34,714 nucleotides of DNA from Ilumatobacter nonamiensis YM16-303. GTDB lineage: Bacteria; Actinomycetota; Acidimicrobiia; Acidimicrobiales; Ilumatobacteraceae. The stretch's first letter is position 1. Every line of letters begins with the position of its first letter. The notes under the pieces were generated by a model. It saw only the letters and a program-made list of their open reading frames with translations. It was not told where the DNA came from and did no database searches. Both the position numbers and the translations under genes were made by a program. Shown here piece by piece: positions 1-7,400 of this stretch. Location of the stretch: positions 1-34,714 of the forward strand of contig NZ_BAOL01000163.1 in assembly GCF_000350145.1 (NCBI RefSeq), given 5' to 3'.

Positions 1-93
1 TGAGACCACCTGTCGGTCTCACATCTCACCGGAGCGGGGTTGATGTTCGCTGCGGTGAGTTCGAGGACCGAGTGTCGGTCTCACATCTCACCG
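1..93. repeat. Two-copy 21-bp direct repeat with short hairpins downstream of tkt
   Basis: An identical 21-bp sequence beginning TGTCGGTCTCACATCTCACC lies at 11-31 and 73-93, 62 bp apart. The first copy is part of an inverted repeat (TGAGACC at 1-7 with GGTCTCA at 15-21). The second overlaps a hairpin (GACCGA at 66-71, TCGGTC at 75-80, 3-nt loop). It lies just beyond the transketolase stop, so it could act as a weak terminator or be a small dispersed intergenic repeat. No T-run is present. The window edge cuts the element, so its full extent is unknown. Confidence 0.5.
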
Positions 94-101
94 TGGCATG
101 T

Positions 102-2036
102 TCAGTTGACGAGGGCGGTTGCCCGCTCGACGACGTGGCCGACGTTGATGCCGAGCTTGTCCAAGACGAGATTGCCCGGTGCGCTGGCACCGAAACGGTC
201 GATGCCGATCGAATCATCGGCGTACGCAGCCCACCCGAAGGTGACGCCGGCCTCGACGGACAGCACGGGCACCCCGTCCGGGAAGATCTCGGAGCGGAAC
301 GCAACGTCCTGCTCCTGGAACCGGTCCATGCTGGGAAGCGACACGACCTGAGCGGCGATGCCGTTCTCCGCGAGCGTGGAAGCGGCCTCGACGCACACCG
401 CGACTTCACTGCCCGTGCCGACGAGGACCACGGCCGGATCGCCGTCGGTCCGGCGCACGATCCCGGCGCCACGCGCAACGGCGGATCCGTCGGTCGTGAC
501 CTCGATGTCCTGACGACTCAGCACGAGCACGCTCGGCCCGTCGTGGCGTACCGCATCGGCCCAGGCGTGGATCGTCTCGTTGCCGTCGGCAGGGCGGATC
601 ACGTGCAGATTCGGGATCGCGCGGAGGCTGGCGAGTTGCTCGACCGGCTGGTGCGTCGGGCCGTCCTCACCGACGCCGACCGAATCGTGGGTGAACACGA
701 AACACACCTTCGCGTCGGAGATCGCGGCGAGACGGATCGGTGGGCGCATGTAGTCGGCGAACACGAAGAACGTCGCGGTGACCGGAAGGACTCCGCCGTG
801 CAGCGCCATCCCGACGGCCATTGCTCCCATCGCGTGCTCGCGGATTCCGAAGTGGAGGTACCGGCCGTCGGGCGCCTTGCTGGAGAACGGATGGGACTCG
901 CCGAGCGCCACCCCGTTGCTTCCCTTCAGGTCGGCCGAGCCGCTCATGAGGCCGGGGAGGCCGGCGTAGGTCTCGTCGAGCGCCTTCTGGATCGCCTTGC
1001 GCGTGGCGAGTGACTCGCCCTGCTCGTACGCCGGAAGGTCGGCATCCCAACCCTCGAGTCCCGTCGCGCCGTGGGCGGCAGCCCAGTCGGCGGAGTCCGG
1101 CGCCGTCCATGCGGCGTGTGCGGTTGCGCCACGCTCGCCGACATGGGTGCGGTAGGCGCTCACGAGTTCGTCCGGTGCCCAGAACGGTTCGTCCGGGATG
1201 CCCATCACCTGCTTGGTCTCGGTGACGTCCTCGGCGGAGAACGGGTTTCCGTGGGCGCTGTGATCGTCCTCCCACTTCGGTGACGGATGCGCGACGTGCG
1301 TGCGGAGAATCAGGAACGACGGCTTGTCGGTCGACTTCGCCGCCTCGAGGGCGGCCTCCAACGCATCCAGGTCGTTCGCGATGTCGCCGAGTTCGACGAC
1401 GTCCCATCCGTACGCCCGGAATCGCTCGGCCATGTCGACGTCGGTGGCCAGGTCGGTTGCACCGTCGATGGTGATCTTGTTGTCGTCGAAGATGCAGATC
1501 AGATGACCGAGCCCGAGGTGACCGGCGAGGTCGGCCGCCTCGTGGCTGATCCCTTCCATCATGCAGCCGTCGCCGGCGATCACGAAGGTGTGGTGATCGA
1601 CGGCGTCGGACCCGAAACGCGCCCGCTGGTTCGCCTCGGCGACCGCCATGCCGACCGCATTCGCGAAACCCTGGCCGAGCGGACCGGTCGTGACCTCGAC
1701 GCCGGCGGTGTGGTTCACCTCCGGATGACCCGGCGTGGCCGACTCCCACTGGCGGAAGTTCTTCAGATCGTCGAGTTCGAGCCCGTAGCCGGACAGGAAC
1801 AACATCGCGTACTGCATGATCGACGCGTGGCCGTTCGACAAGACGAATCGGTCCCGGTCGGGCCAGTGGGGATCGGCGGGATCGTGCTTCATCACCCGGC
1901 TGTACAGCACATGGGCGAGAGGAGCGAGCGCCATACCGGTGCCCTGGTGGCCGCTGTTCGCTGCGAGCGGCCCGTCCATCGAGATCCCACGGATGAGCGA
2001 GACGGCTTGTGAATCCTGCTGTTCGGTCAACGACAC
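102..2036 (-). CDS. tkt: Transketolase
   Basis: This is a thiamine-diphosphate enzyme of the non-oxidative pentose phosphate pathway that moves two-carbon ketol units between sugar phosphates in the cytoplasm. The 644-residue product has the full family layout: an N-terminal TPP-binding domain, a central pyrimidine-binding domain and a C-terminal domain. Visible motifs are ANSGH (His30), SNGH (His70), TPGHPE, TGPLGQG, the TPP/metal motif GDG at 155-157 followed by DDNKIT, and FGIREHAMG carrying the catalytic Glu of the pyrimidine domain. The usual GHPGAPMG stretch reads GHQGTGMA, a mild deviation. The start is GTG at 2036. The gene ends a minus-strand run that begins at the sodX-like gene. 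A weak hairpin repeat lies past its stop. Length and motifs make the call secure. Confidence 0.97.
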   Translation of the reverse strand: MSLTEQQDSQAVSLIRGISMDGPLAANSGHQGTGMALAPLAHVLYSRVMKHDPADPHWPDRDRFVLSNGHASIMQYAMLFLSGYGLELDDLKNFRQWESATPGHPEVNHTAGVEVTTGPLGQGFANAVGMAVAEANQRARFGSDAVDHHTFVIAGDGCMMEGISHEAADLAGHLGLGHLICIFDDNKITIDGATDLATDVDMAERFRAYGWDVVELGDIANDLDALEAALEAAKSTDKPSFLILRTHVAHPSPKWEDDHSAHGNPFSAEDVTETKQVMGIPDEPFWAPDELVSAYRTHVGERGATAHAAWTAPDSADWAAAHGATGLEGWDADLPAYEQGESLATRKAIQKALDETYAGLPGLMSGSADLKGSNGVALGESHPFSSKAPDGRYLHFGIREHAMGAMAVGMALHGGVLPVTATFFVFADYMRPPIRLAAISDAKVCFVFTHDSVGVGEDGPTHQPVEQLASLRAIPNLHVIRPADGNETIHAWADAVRHDGPSVLVLSRQDIEVTTDGSAVARGAGIVRRTDGDPAVVLVGTGSEVAVCVEAASTLAENGIAAQVVSLPSMDRFQEQDVAFRSEIFPDGVPVLSVEAGVTFGWAAYADDSIGIDRFGASAPGNLVLDKLGINVGHVVERATALVN

Positions 2037-2102
2037 GCGCGTGACGATAGTGGAGAGTCCGACCGGGCCTTCAGAAAGCGTCGGATTCCTGCGTCGAATC
2101 GG

Positions 2103-2576
2103 TCAGCCGTGGACGGCCGCGAGGACGCTCGGGTTGCGGCACGCCGCCGCGTATGCCTCCAGCCGCTTCTCGATGTCTCGTCCGAGGAGCCAGACGCCCA
2201 CACGATCGGCGATCGGTGCCAACCAGGTCGGTCGCGCACGGAAGGTGTAGCGCCAGGTCGCGAGGGTCTCCTGGTCGGATGCCCCGGCTGCGAACGTCCA
2301 GCCACCACCGAAGCTCGAGAAGAACCAGGGACCCTCGACCATCTTCATCCCGACCTGCGTCGGCGGGCGATACGACACGTATTCGGAGGTCATCTTCAAG
2401 CGGTGTCGAGAGACCGTTCGGGTACGCACACCCTTGGCCGGCTCGTCGGCGTCGATGAGGTGCTGGCTGCGCACGAACGGGTCCCACTCCAGGCGGATCG
2501 GGCCGTGCGTCTGCGACACGGCGAACGCGATCTCGAGCGGAACCGGAACGGTGCGGGTGGCTTCGACGCGAGGCAC
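2103..2576 (-). CDS. SRPBCC (polyketide cyclase/START-like) family protein
   Basis: The 157-residue product begins with VEATRTVPVPLEIAFAVSQ, the usual opening strand and helix of SRPBCC ligand-binding folds. It continues with alternating strands (TRTVSRHRLKMTSEYVSY, then GPWFFSSFGGGWTFAAG) and ends in a long helix (IEKRLEAYAAACR). I chose GTG at 2576 because it starts 8 bp after the stop of the upstream gene. The open frame extends further to 2672, but that part is low-quality Arg/Ser-rich sequence overlapping the upstream gene. Such proteins bind hydrophobic ligands or act as lipid or aromatic cyclases. No ligand can be read from the sequence. Confidence 0.8.
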   Translation of the reverse strand: MPRVEATRTVPVPLEIAFAVSQTHGPIRLEWDPFVRSQHLIDADEPAKGVRTRTVSRHRLKMTSEYVSYRPPTQVGMKMVEGPWFFSSFGGGWTFAAGASDQETLATWRYTFRARPTWLAPIADRVGVWLLGRDIEKRLEAYAAACRNPSVLAAVHG

Positions 2577-2583
2577 GGACGCG

Positions 2584-2979
2584 TCAGGCCGGTGGCAGCA
2601 GCGTGAACGGGACGATGTGCCAGGGGTCCTTGTCGACCCGGCAGTGGGCGAAGATCTGCCCGTACTCGGCAAAGTCGAGTTCCCCCTTCACCAGTCGATA
2701 CGTGAACTTGCCGGGCTCGACCGTGAACGGGCTGACGTTGCGCGCGATCTGCTCGCTGTCCTCGTCGAGACCGCGCCGGAACACGACCTCGAACACACCG
2801 CTGCCGGACTGGCCCTCGGGGCAGAAGATCAGCGCCACGAGATGCGGGCTCAACGTCACGGGGACCGGTGACGGGCTGGCCTGGGAGAACATCACGCCCG
2901 TCATGTCGATGCGGGTCGACGGCCCGGCGGCCTCGCGCATCTCGAAGTTCTCGACGAAGAGTGCGGAAACGATCTGCAT
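2584..2979 (-). CDS. Small conserved protein of unknown function
   Basis: The 131-residue product starts with MQIVSALFVENFEMREAAG and is rich in beta strands (VTLSPHLVALIFCPEG, GVFEVVFRRGLDED, PGKFTYRLVKGELDF, YGQIFAHCRVD, HIVPFTLLPP). It has no signal peptide or membrane segment. The layout resembles small beta-sandwich proteins of unknown function (DUF6941-like), a resemblance I hold only weakly. ATG at 2979 is preferred over ATG at 3006, because the longer form would overlap the stop of the upstream CcdA-like gene. It sits in the same-strand run between the CcdA-like gene and the SRPBCC gene, with an 8-bp gap to the latter. Confidence 0.65.
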   Translation of the reverse strand: MQIVSALFVENFEMREAAGPSTRIDMTGVMFSQASPSPVPVTLSPHLVALIFCPEGQSGSGVFEVVFRRGLDEDSEQIARNVSPFTVEPGKFTYRLVKGELDFAEYGQIFAHCRVDKDPWHIVPFTLLPPA

Positions 2980-2993
2980 GCGTCGGAGGGTAG

Positions 2994-3626
2994 CTACTGA
3001 CTCCATTCGAACAGGCGGGACACGATCTCACCGTGTTGGCCGGCAACCACGGAGACGGCGAGCACGCACACACCGGCTGCACCCACCCACCCGAGCCGTC
3101 GCGCCACCGGTGTACTCGGCGACCACACCGCATAGATCGATCCCAGCACCATCAACGGCGTGGAGATGCCCAGCATGAAGCCCATCGTGGGGAGCAGTTC
3201 ACCCCACGGGTCGCCGGGCGCAGCGGTGAGGATCGAACCGAGTTCGGTCCCCACGCACGGTCGCCACCACTGGACCACGACGACACCGACGAGACCGCAC
3301 ACGCTTGCCGTGCCGCCGCCGGACTGCAGCGTGCTCCCGATCCTGCCCCGCCACGTCGATCGGTTCCGACCGAGCAGCCGTGGGACGCCGAGCACCACGC
3401 CATCGACGATCACGAACACCGCCGAGACCCGCAGTTCCGAATCCGTGATCGGTCCGAACCAGTTGGCCGCGAAGATCCATCCCCCGAGGACGACCCCGGC
3501 GATTGCGCCGGCGACCGCTGTCCAACGGCCGCGGGCGGCAACGACCATCAGCCCGACGGGGGCCAGGATCACGAGGTGACACACCTGCGTGATCGAGCGA
3601 ACGCCTTCGACGAATGCGTCGATCAT
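2994..3626 (-). CDS. CcdA/DsbD-like membrane thiol-electron transporter
   Basis: The 210-residue polytopic protein has about six hydrophobic segments. Cys16 lies in the first membrane segment (TQVCHLVILAPVGLMVV), and Cys124 lies in WWRPCVGTELGSIL. The second motif matches the Pro-Cys-x-Gly signature of CcdA proteins. That pair of membrane cysteines is what CcdA/DsbD proteins use to pass reducing equivalents from cytoplasmic thioredoxin to exported thiol proteins. The TlpA-like thioredoxin gene lies 30 bp upstream on the same strand, so a two-protein relay is likely, comparable to the fused DipZ of mycobacteria. The alternative is a generic membrane protein, but the Cys-Pro context and neighbour argue against it. 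Confidence 0.75.
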   Translation of the reverse strand: MIDAFVEGVRSITQVCHLVILAPVGLMVVAARGRWTAVAGAIAGVVLGGWIFAANWFGPITDSELRVSAVFVIVDGVVLGVPRLLGRNRSTWRGRIGSTLQSGGGTASVCGLVGVVVVQWWRPCVGTELGSILTAAPGDPWGELLPTMGFMLGISTPLMVLGSIYAVWSPSTPVARRLGWVGAAGVCVLAVSVVAGQHGEIVSRLFEWSQ

Positions 3627-3656
3627 CGGACACCGGACGGGACGTCGCCCGCTCGC

Positions 3657-4373
3657 TCAGGCCTTGCTCTCGGCGATCAACGCACCGACGGCCGCGTCGA
3701 TCTCGTCGTACGCCCCCTCGCCGATGTGGTCGTAGCGCACGTTTCCGTCCGCGTCGATCAAGAAGATCCGGGGCCAGAACCGACGGTCCTGCCATGACCG
3801 GAAGTTGAGTTTCTCGTTGTCGACAGCGATCGGCCAGGTGAGTCCGTTGTCCGACGCGGCCTGCGCGATCGCGTCGACGTCACGTTCGTGGTCGAACTCG
3901 GGGGCGTGGACGCCGACGATCTCGAAGTCGTCGCCGCTGTACTTGGCGTGGAGATCCCGCATGTGCGGATACGTCGCCTGGCAGTTGCTGCAACCGAACG
4001 TCCAGAACTGGACCGCGACCACCGTGCCGTCGAAGTCGTCGAACGACGTGGCATCGGTCTGGAGCCATTCCTGTACCGGCAGGAACTCCGGATGCGGCCC
4101 GCGGTTCGGGAGTTCGGGGGTATCGGCGTCGACCGTGGTGGCCGGCGTGGTGGACGGAGCCGTCGTCGATGATTCGGGCGGAGGCGACGCAGCCGATGAC
4201 GAGTCGTCGACGGGCGGGGGAGTGGTGGTGGTCGCCGGCGAAGACTCCGGAGCAGCCGTGGTTGCCGCCGCCGTTCCGTCTGCATCGTCGCCACCCGCGG
4301 TCGCGAGGAGACCCGCCACCACCGAACCGACGAGCAGGAGCGACACGAGTGCGGCGACGCGGCGACGATCCAT
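3657..4373 (-). CDS. Exported TlpA-like thioredoxin-fold protein
   Basis: The 238-residue protein opens with an Arg-rich start and a hydrophobic segment (residues 6-26), giving a signal anchor. A Thr/Pro/Ser/Ala-rich spacer follows to about residue 85, then a thioredoxin-like domain of the AhpC/TSA-TlpA type. The active site is FWTFGCSNCQ with Cys128 and Cys131, followed by a resolving-helix stretch and FLIDADGNVRYDHIGEG, the cis-Pro-like and strand region of this fold (here with Arg-Ile before FLID). It should act outside the membrane as a thiol-disulfide reductant, possibly for cytochrome c or another exported substrate. The adjacent CcdA-like gene would supply electrons. Its substrate cannot be told from the sequence. 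Confidence 0.9.
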   Translation of the reverse strand: MDRRRVAALVSLLLVGSVVAGLLATAGGDDADGTAAATTAAPESSPATTTTPPPVDDSSSAASPPPESSTTAPSTTPATTVDADTPELPNRGPHPEFLPVQEWLQTDATSFDDFDGTVVAVQFWTFGCSNCQATYPHMRDLHAKYSGDDFEIVGVHAPEFDHERDVDAIAQAASDNGLTWPIAVDNEKLNFRSWQDRRFWPRIFLIDADGNVRYDHIGEGAYDEIDAAVGALIAESKA

Positions 4374-4470
4374 GGCACCGAGTCTCGCAGCGCGGCTCGG
4401 ACCAGGAGGCCAACGGCGACGAACGGTTCACGAAACAGCGATCGGCCGCAGGCCGGCGGCCCGAGCGACT

Positions 4471-5190
4471 TCAGTCGCCGAGTCGGAACCGGACCCGCCG
4501 GTTGTGCTTGCCCTTGTTCTCGATCTTGCCGATCTCGAATCGTCGCGATTGCCCGGTGTTGGTGAGATGCGTTCCCCCGCACGCCTGGCGGTCGAGACCG
4601 TCGACGTCGATCAGCCGGAGGCGACCATCCGGCGTCGGGGGAGGGGCGACCGACATCGATCGAACCAGGCCCGGGGTCGCGGCCGCTTCGTCGGCGTCGA
4701 CGTAGACGGCGCGAACCTCCAGCCCGCGGGCGATCACGTCGTTGACCGGCTCGGCGAGCGCTCGAAGGCGGTCGTTGTCGATCGCCGACAGGTCGAAGTC
4801 CATCCGGCCGGTGCCGTCGCCGTTGATCTGCGCTCCGGTGACGAGCGAGCCCTCGAACTCGTCGAACACCAAGGCGTTGAGGACGTGGCTCATCGTGTGC
4901 AGCGAGGCGACCCGCAGCCGGTGGTCGGCATCGATCGCCACGTGCACGTCACCCTCGATGGTCGCGTCGGCGTCGGACAACACGTGCCACCACGTGTCGC
5001 CGTCCGGTTCGATGTGGGTCACCTCAATGGCACCATCAGCGGTTTCGATCGTGCCGATGTCGCTGACCTGGCCGCCGCCTCCCGGGTGAAACGCCGAGCG
5101 TGACAGGACGACGGCTCCGGGACGAGCGTCGATCACGTGGGCATCGTGCTCGTACAGATCGGGCTGTTCGTGACAGAGATAGACGGCCAT
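4471..5190 (-). CDS. alaX: AlaX-type alanyl-tRNA editing protein
   Basis: This freestanding relative of the alanyl-tRNA synthetase editing domain hydrolyses Ser or Gly mischarged onto tRNA(Ala). The 239-residue product has the Gly-rich motif FHPGGGGQVSD (residues 34-44). Its zinc ligands are His98 and His102 in LHTMSH, and Cys204 and His208 in ACGGTHLTNTGQ. ATG at 5190 gives MAVYLCHEQPDL, and the length fits AlaX-M proteins. The open frame runs on to 5685, but that extension would swallow the neighbouring sodX-like gene and is not protein-like. It lies 32 bp downstream of the sodX-like gene on the same strand. In many AlaX proteins the first zinc motif reads HTALH, so HTMSH is a modest variant that keeps both histidines. 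Confidence 0.93.
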   Translation of the reverse strand: MAVYLCHEQPDLYEHDAHVIDARPGAVVLSRSAFHPGGGGQVSDIGTIETADGAIEVTHIEPDGDTWWHVLSDADATIEGDVHVAIDADHRLRVASLHTMSHVLNALVFDEFEGSLVTGAQINGDGTGRMDFDLSAIDNDRLRALAEPVNDVIARGLEVRAVYVDADEAAATPGLVRSMSVAPPPTPDGRLRLIDVDGLDRQACGGTHLTNTGQSRRFEIGKIENKGKHNRRVRFRLGD

Positions 5191-5222
5191 CGGGCGAACA
5201 GTAGGTGTGACGGCCGCGTCGG

Positions 5223-5561
5223 TCACATCCAGCGCGTCGGGATGCGTACGACCACGCGGTAGGAGTCGGCGATCGGAACGGCTCCGAACCGGCGTGAATC
5301 GACCGTCGGAACGGATCGGTTGTCGGACTCGACGCGCATCGTGGTCCCGTCGTGGTCGACCACCCGTTTCACCATCCAGAACGACGGCTGATGCGGGTGC
5401 TCGAAGCATCGCAGTTGTCCCACCGACACCCGTCGGTTGCGGAACCCGATCAGCCCTTGACCCGCGTGCAGCGTGGGCTCCATCGAGCGGTCGGCGACGA
5501 CGAAGCGGCGAAACGGCCAACGATGTGCCGACGAGGATCGACCAGGTGAGCGTCGGGTCAC
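5223..5561 (-). CDS. sodX: S26-family peptidase, probable Ni-SOD maturation protease (SodX)
   Basis: The 112-residue protein carries the Ser/Lys dyad of signal-peptidase-like enzymes. Ser26 is in RSMEPTLHAGQ and Lys65 in VKRVV, and a box-E relative reads ESDNRSVPTVDSRRFG. It has no membrane segment, unlike LepB, which fits the small SodX group that removes the N-terminal leader of nickel superoxide dismutase to expose the nickel-binding histidine. The divergent neighbour at 5643 encodes exactly that substrate, 81 bp away. GTG at 5561 is the best start, since the frame above it has no protein-like sequence. In the described sodN-sodX pairs I know, the genes usually run in the same direction; here they diverge. 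Confidence 0.85.
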   Translation of the reverse strand: MTRRSPGRSSSAHRWPFRRFVVADRSMEPTLHAGQGLIGFRNRRVSVGQLRCFEHPHQPSFWMVKRVVDHDGTTMRVESDNRSVPTVDSRRFGAVPIADSYRVVVRIPTRWM

Positions 5562-5630
5562 GCCGGGAGTGTAGGTTTCGAGGGAGACCCATCGGGAACG
5601 CTCCGCGGCGTCCCATCCTCGATTTCCCCC

Positions 5631-5636
5631 AAGGAG
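5631..5636 (+). promoter_or_regulatory. Ribosome binding site of sodN
   Basis: AAGGAG lies 6 bp before ATG 5643, a strong Shine-Dalgarno for a likely highly expressed gene. The 81-bp divergent interval 5562-5642 must hold promoters for both sodX and sodN. I could not assign clear -35/-10 boxes. Confidence 0.8.
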
Positions 5637-5642
5637 AAACAC

Positions 5643-6065
5643 ATGATCGGCAAGCTCTTCGCTTCGGCCACCGTTGCTCACGCACACTGCGACCTCTACT
5701 GCGGGGTGTACGACCCGGCGCAGGCCAAGATCGAGGCCCTCTCGGTCGTCAAGACCGCCAAGAAGTACGCGGACTCCGACGACGAGGTCTTCCGCGCCCG
5801 TTGCATCTCGATCAAAGAGGAGCGCGCCGAGGAGACCAAGCATCACCTGATGGTGCTGTGGGCCGACTTCTTCGCTCCCGCGCACTTCGAGGAGTTCCCG
5901 CAGCTGCACGAACTGTTCTGGAAGGCCATCCACCAAGCCGGTGAAGCCAAGAAGTCGATGGATCCCGCCGTGGGTGAGCAGCTCGTGGCCTACATCGACG
6001 AGATCGCCGGCATCTTCTGGCAGACCGACAAGGCCAAGGACATGGGCGTCTACCCGCCCAGCTGA
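5643..6065 (+). CDS. sodN: Nickel superoxide dismutase with variant Ni-hook
   Basis: The enzyme dismutates superoxide to oxygen and hydrogen peroxide. The 140-residue precursor has a 14-residue leader ending in AHA, then the nickel-hook start HCDLYCGVYDPAQA at residues 15-28. The family sequence is HCDxPCGxYDP. His1, Cys2, Cys6, Asp3 and Tyr9 (mature numbering) are kept, but Pro5 is replaced by Tyr, as read directly from the codons CAC TGC GAC CTC TAC TGC. The rest is a normal four-helix bundle (IKEERAEETKHHLMVLWADFF, FPQLHELFW, YIDEIAGIFWQTDKAK). Leader removal is expected from the divergent SodX-like protease. A good ribosome site precedes it and a hairpin terminator follows. Confidence 0.97.
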   Translation: MIGKLFASATVAHAHCDLYCGVYDPAQAKIEALSVVKTAKKYADSDDEVFRARCISIKEERAEETKHHLMVLWADFFAPAHFEEFPQLHELFWKAIHQAGEAKKSMDPAVGEQLVAYIDEIAGIFWQTDKAKDMGVYPPS

Positions 6066-6096
6066 CACATTCCGTCGCTCTCCACGAGCCGCGTAC

Positions 6097-6128
6097 GAAA
6101 CCGCCGATCCCGCCGGGTCGGCGGTTTC
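6097..6128 (+). terminator. Rho-independent terminator of sodN
   Basis: The perfect 11-bp inverted repeat GAAACCGCCGA (6097-6107) pairs with TCGGCGGTTTC (6118-6128) around a 10-nt loop. It is followed by GTCGATTTT. It lies 31 bp after the sodN stop. The stem is G+C-rich and the T-run is short, as is common in actinobacteria. Confidence 0.85.
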
Positions 6129-6219
6129 GTCGATTTTCGGCCCCGACCTGAACCGGGGCGTCACGCATCACGACGACGTGTGAATGCTCACCGGGACCGG
6201 GGGATAGCGTGGTCGATCC

Positions 6220-6843
6220 ATGTCGGACGAGAGTGCAACGGGCGGTCGGACGACGCGCGAGCAGATTCTCGATGCGTCGCGTGAGTGTTTCGCCCATGCC
6301 GGCTACAGCGGCACGTCGCTGAACGACATCGCCGCCGAGGTCGGCATTCGGCGCCAGAGCCTGCTGCATCACTTCCCGTCGAAGGAAGCGCTGTACGACG
6401 AGGTGTTCGAACAGCTCCTCTCGGATTGGTTCGAGCGGCTCGCCGAATCGATCAGCGCTCCCTCGAAGGGCCTGGAGAAGGTCGACCAGGTTCTCGACGC
6501 CGGATTCCGCTTCTTCGCCGACAACCCGTCGTACGTCACCCTGATGCGGCGCGAGGCGATCGACGGCGGCAGCCACCTCGCGATCGACCTCGCTGCCACC
6601 TTGCGGCCGATGTTCGACGAGGCCGTCCGCTACTTCCAACGTGAGATGGCCGCCGGTGTGTTCCGCGACCAGGACGCGGCACAACTCCTGCTCACCGGCT
6701 ACGGCGCGTTGCTCAGCTACTTCTCCGACGCTCCGTTCCTCGAAGGTCTGCTCGACGAGGACCCGATGACCGAAGCAGCATTGGCCCGACGTCGGGCACA
6801 CATCATGGACTTCTTCCGGTCCGCGCTAGAACAGCCGTCGTGA
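6220..6843 (+). CDS. TetR/AcrR family transcriptional regulator
   Basis: The 207-residue protein has an N-terminal TetR DNA-binding domain. The helix-turn-helix lies around residues 15-60: TREQILDASRECFAHAGYSGTSLNDIAAEVG, then RRQSLLHHFPSKEALYDEVF. An all-helical ligand domain follows. The ATG start at 6220 is 92 bp past the sodN terminator. Its stop overlaps the GTG of the PaaI thioesterase by 4 bp (GTGA), so the two are co-transcribed, and an acyl-CoA or fatty-acid-related ligand is a reasonable guess. No obvious palindromic operator was seen just upstream, so its target is unknown. Confidence 0.93.
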   Translation: MSDESATGGRTTREQILDASRECFAHAGYSGTSLNDIAAEVGIRRQSLLHHFPSKEALYDEVFEQLLSDWFERLAESISAPSKGLEKVDQVLDAGFRFFADNPSYVTLMRREAIDGGSHLAIDLAATLRPMFDEAVRYFQREMAAGVFRDQDAAQLLLTGYGALLSYFSDAPFLEGLLDEDPMTEAALARRRAHIMDFFRSALEQPS

Positions 6844-7316
6844 GTTTCACCCCCGAACGCGCCGACCGCTACGAACCACTCGACGAGGAGACCACCCAGC
6901 GGTGGATGCGCTTCGGCAGCAGCGGTACCACCACGTATCCGATGCTGCTCGGTCTCATCGTCGAAGACATCCGTCGCGACTACTGCCGCATGCGGCTGCC
7001 GTTCCGCGACGAATTGCTGCAGGCGGCCGGATTCATGCACGGCGGAGCATTCGCCTCGCTCCTCGACCACGTCATGGTGCCGGCGGTCGGAGCGATCCTC
7101 GAACCGGGAACCAACTACTCCACCGTCGACATGCACGTTCAGTACATCCGCGGCATCGTGGGCGGCGACAAAGCCCAGGACGCGATCGCCGAGGGCTGGA
7201 TCACGCGACGCGGTCGCCGGACGGTGTTCTGCGAGGCCGAGGCCTACGGCGCGACCACCGGCGACCTGCTCGCCAAGAGCGTCCTCACCTACGCGATCTC
7301 ACCCCCGCGTACCTGA
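6840..7316 (+). CDS. PaaI-family hotdog acyl-CoA thioesterase
   Basis: The 158-residue protein contains the hotdog signature FMHGGAFASLLDHVM, in which the HGG and the following Asp mark the PaaI/YdiI thioesterase group. The N-terminal part holds the beta strands before the long helix. YSTVDMHVQYIRGIVGGD is the conserved strand segment after the helix. It probably hydrolyses a medium-chain or aromatic acyl-CoA. GTG at 6840 overlaps the TetR stop and is the natural start. The Arg-rich ITRRGRRTVFCEAEAY is the usual C-terminal strand pair. The substrate cannot be deduced, though a TetR partner upstream and an acyl-CoA synthetase downstream point to acyl-CoA metabolism. Confidence 0.9.
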   Translation: MSFTPERADRYEPLDEETTQRWMRFGSSGTTTYPMLLGLIVEDIRRDYCRMRLPFRDELLQAAGFMHGGAFASLLDHVMVPAVGAILEPGTNYSTVDMHVQYIRGIVGGDKAQDAIAEGWITRRGRRTVFCEAEAYGATTGDLLAKSVLTYAISPPRT

Positions 7317-7333
7317 AGGTCCGTCCGACCGGG

Positions 7334-7356
7334 CACCCACGGACATTTCGTGGGGG
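7334..7356 (+). other. Short hairpin between thioesterase and acyl-CoA synthetase genes
   Basis: CCCACG (7336-7341) and CGTGGG (7349-7354) form a short stem around a 7-nt loop. No T-run follows. It could be a weak attenuator or chance. Confidence 0.25.
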
Positions 7357-7400
7357 TGATGCCGGGGTGCGAGGGTCCGGCGAAAGTACGGTGAACGGCG

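Noticed and set aside
2577-2672. N-terminal extension of the SRPBCC gene
   Set aside because: The added residues are Ser/Arg/Thr-rich, overlap the upstream gene and do not belong to the fold.
5562-6164. Upstream extension of the sodX-like frame to 6164 on the minus strand
   Set aside because: It would be antisense to sodN. Protein-like sequence only begins at the GTG at 5561.
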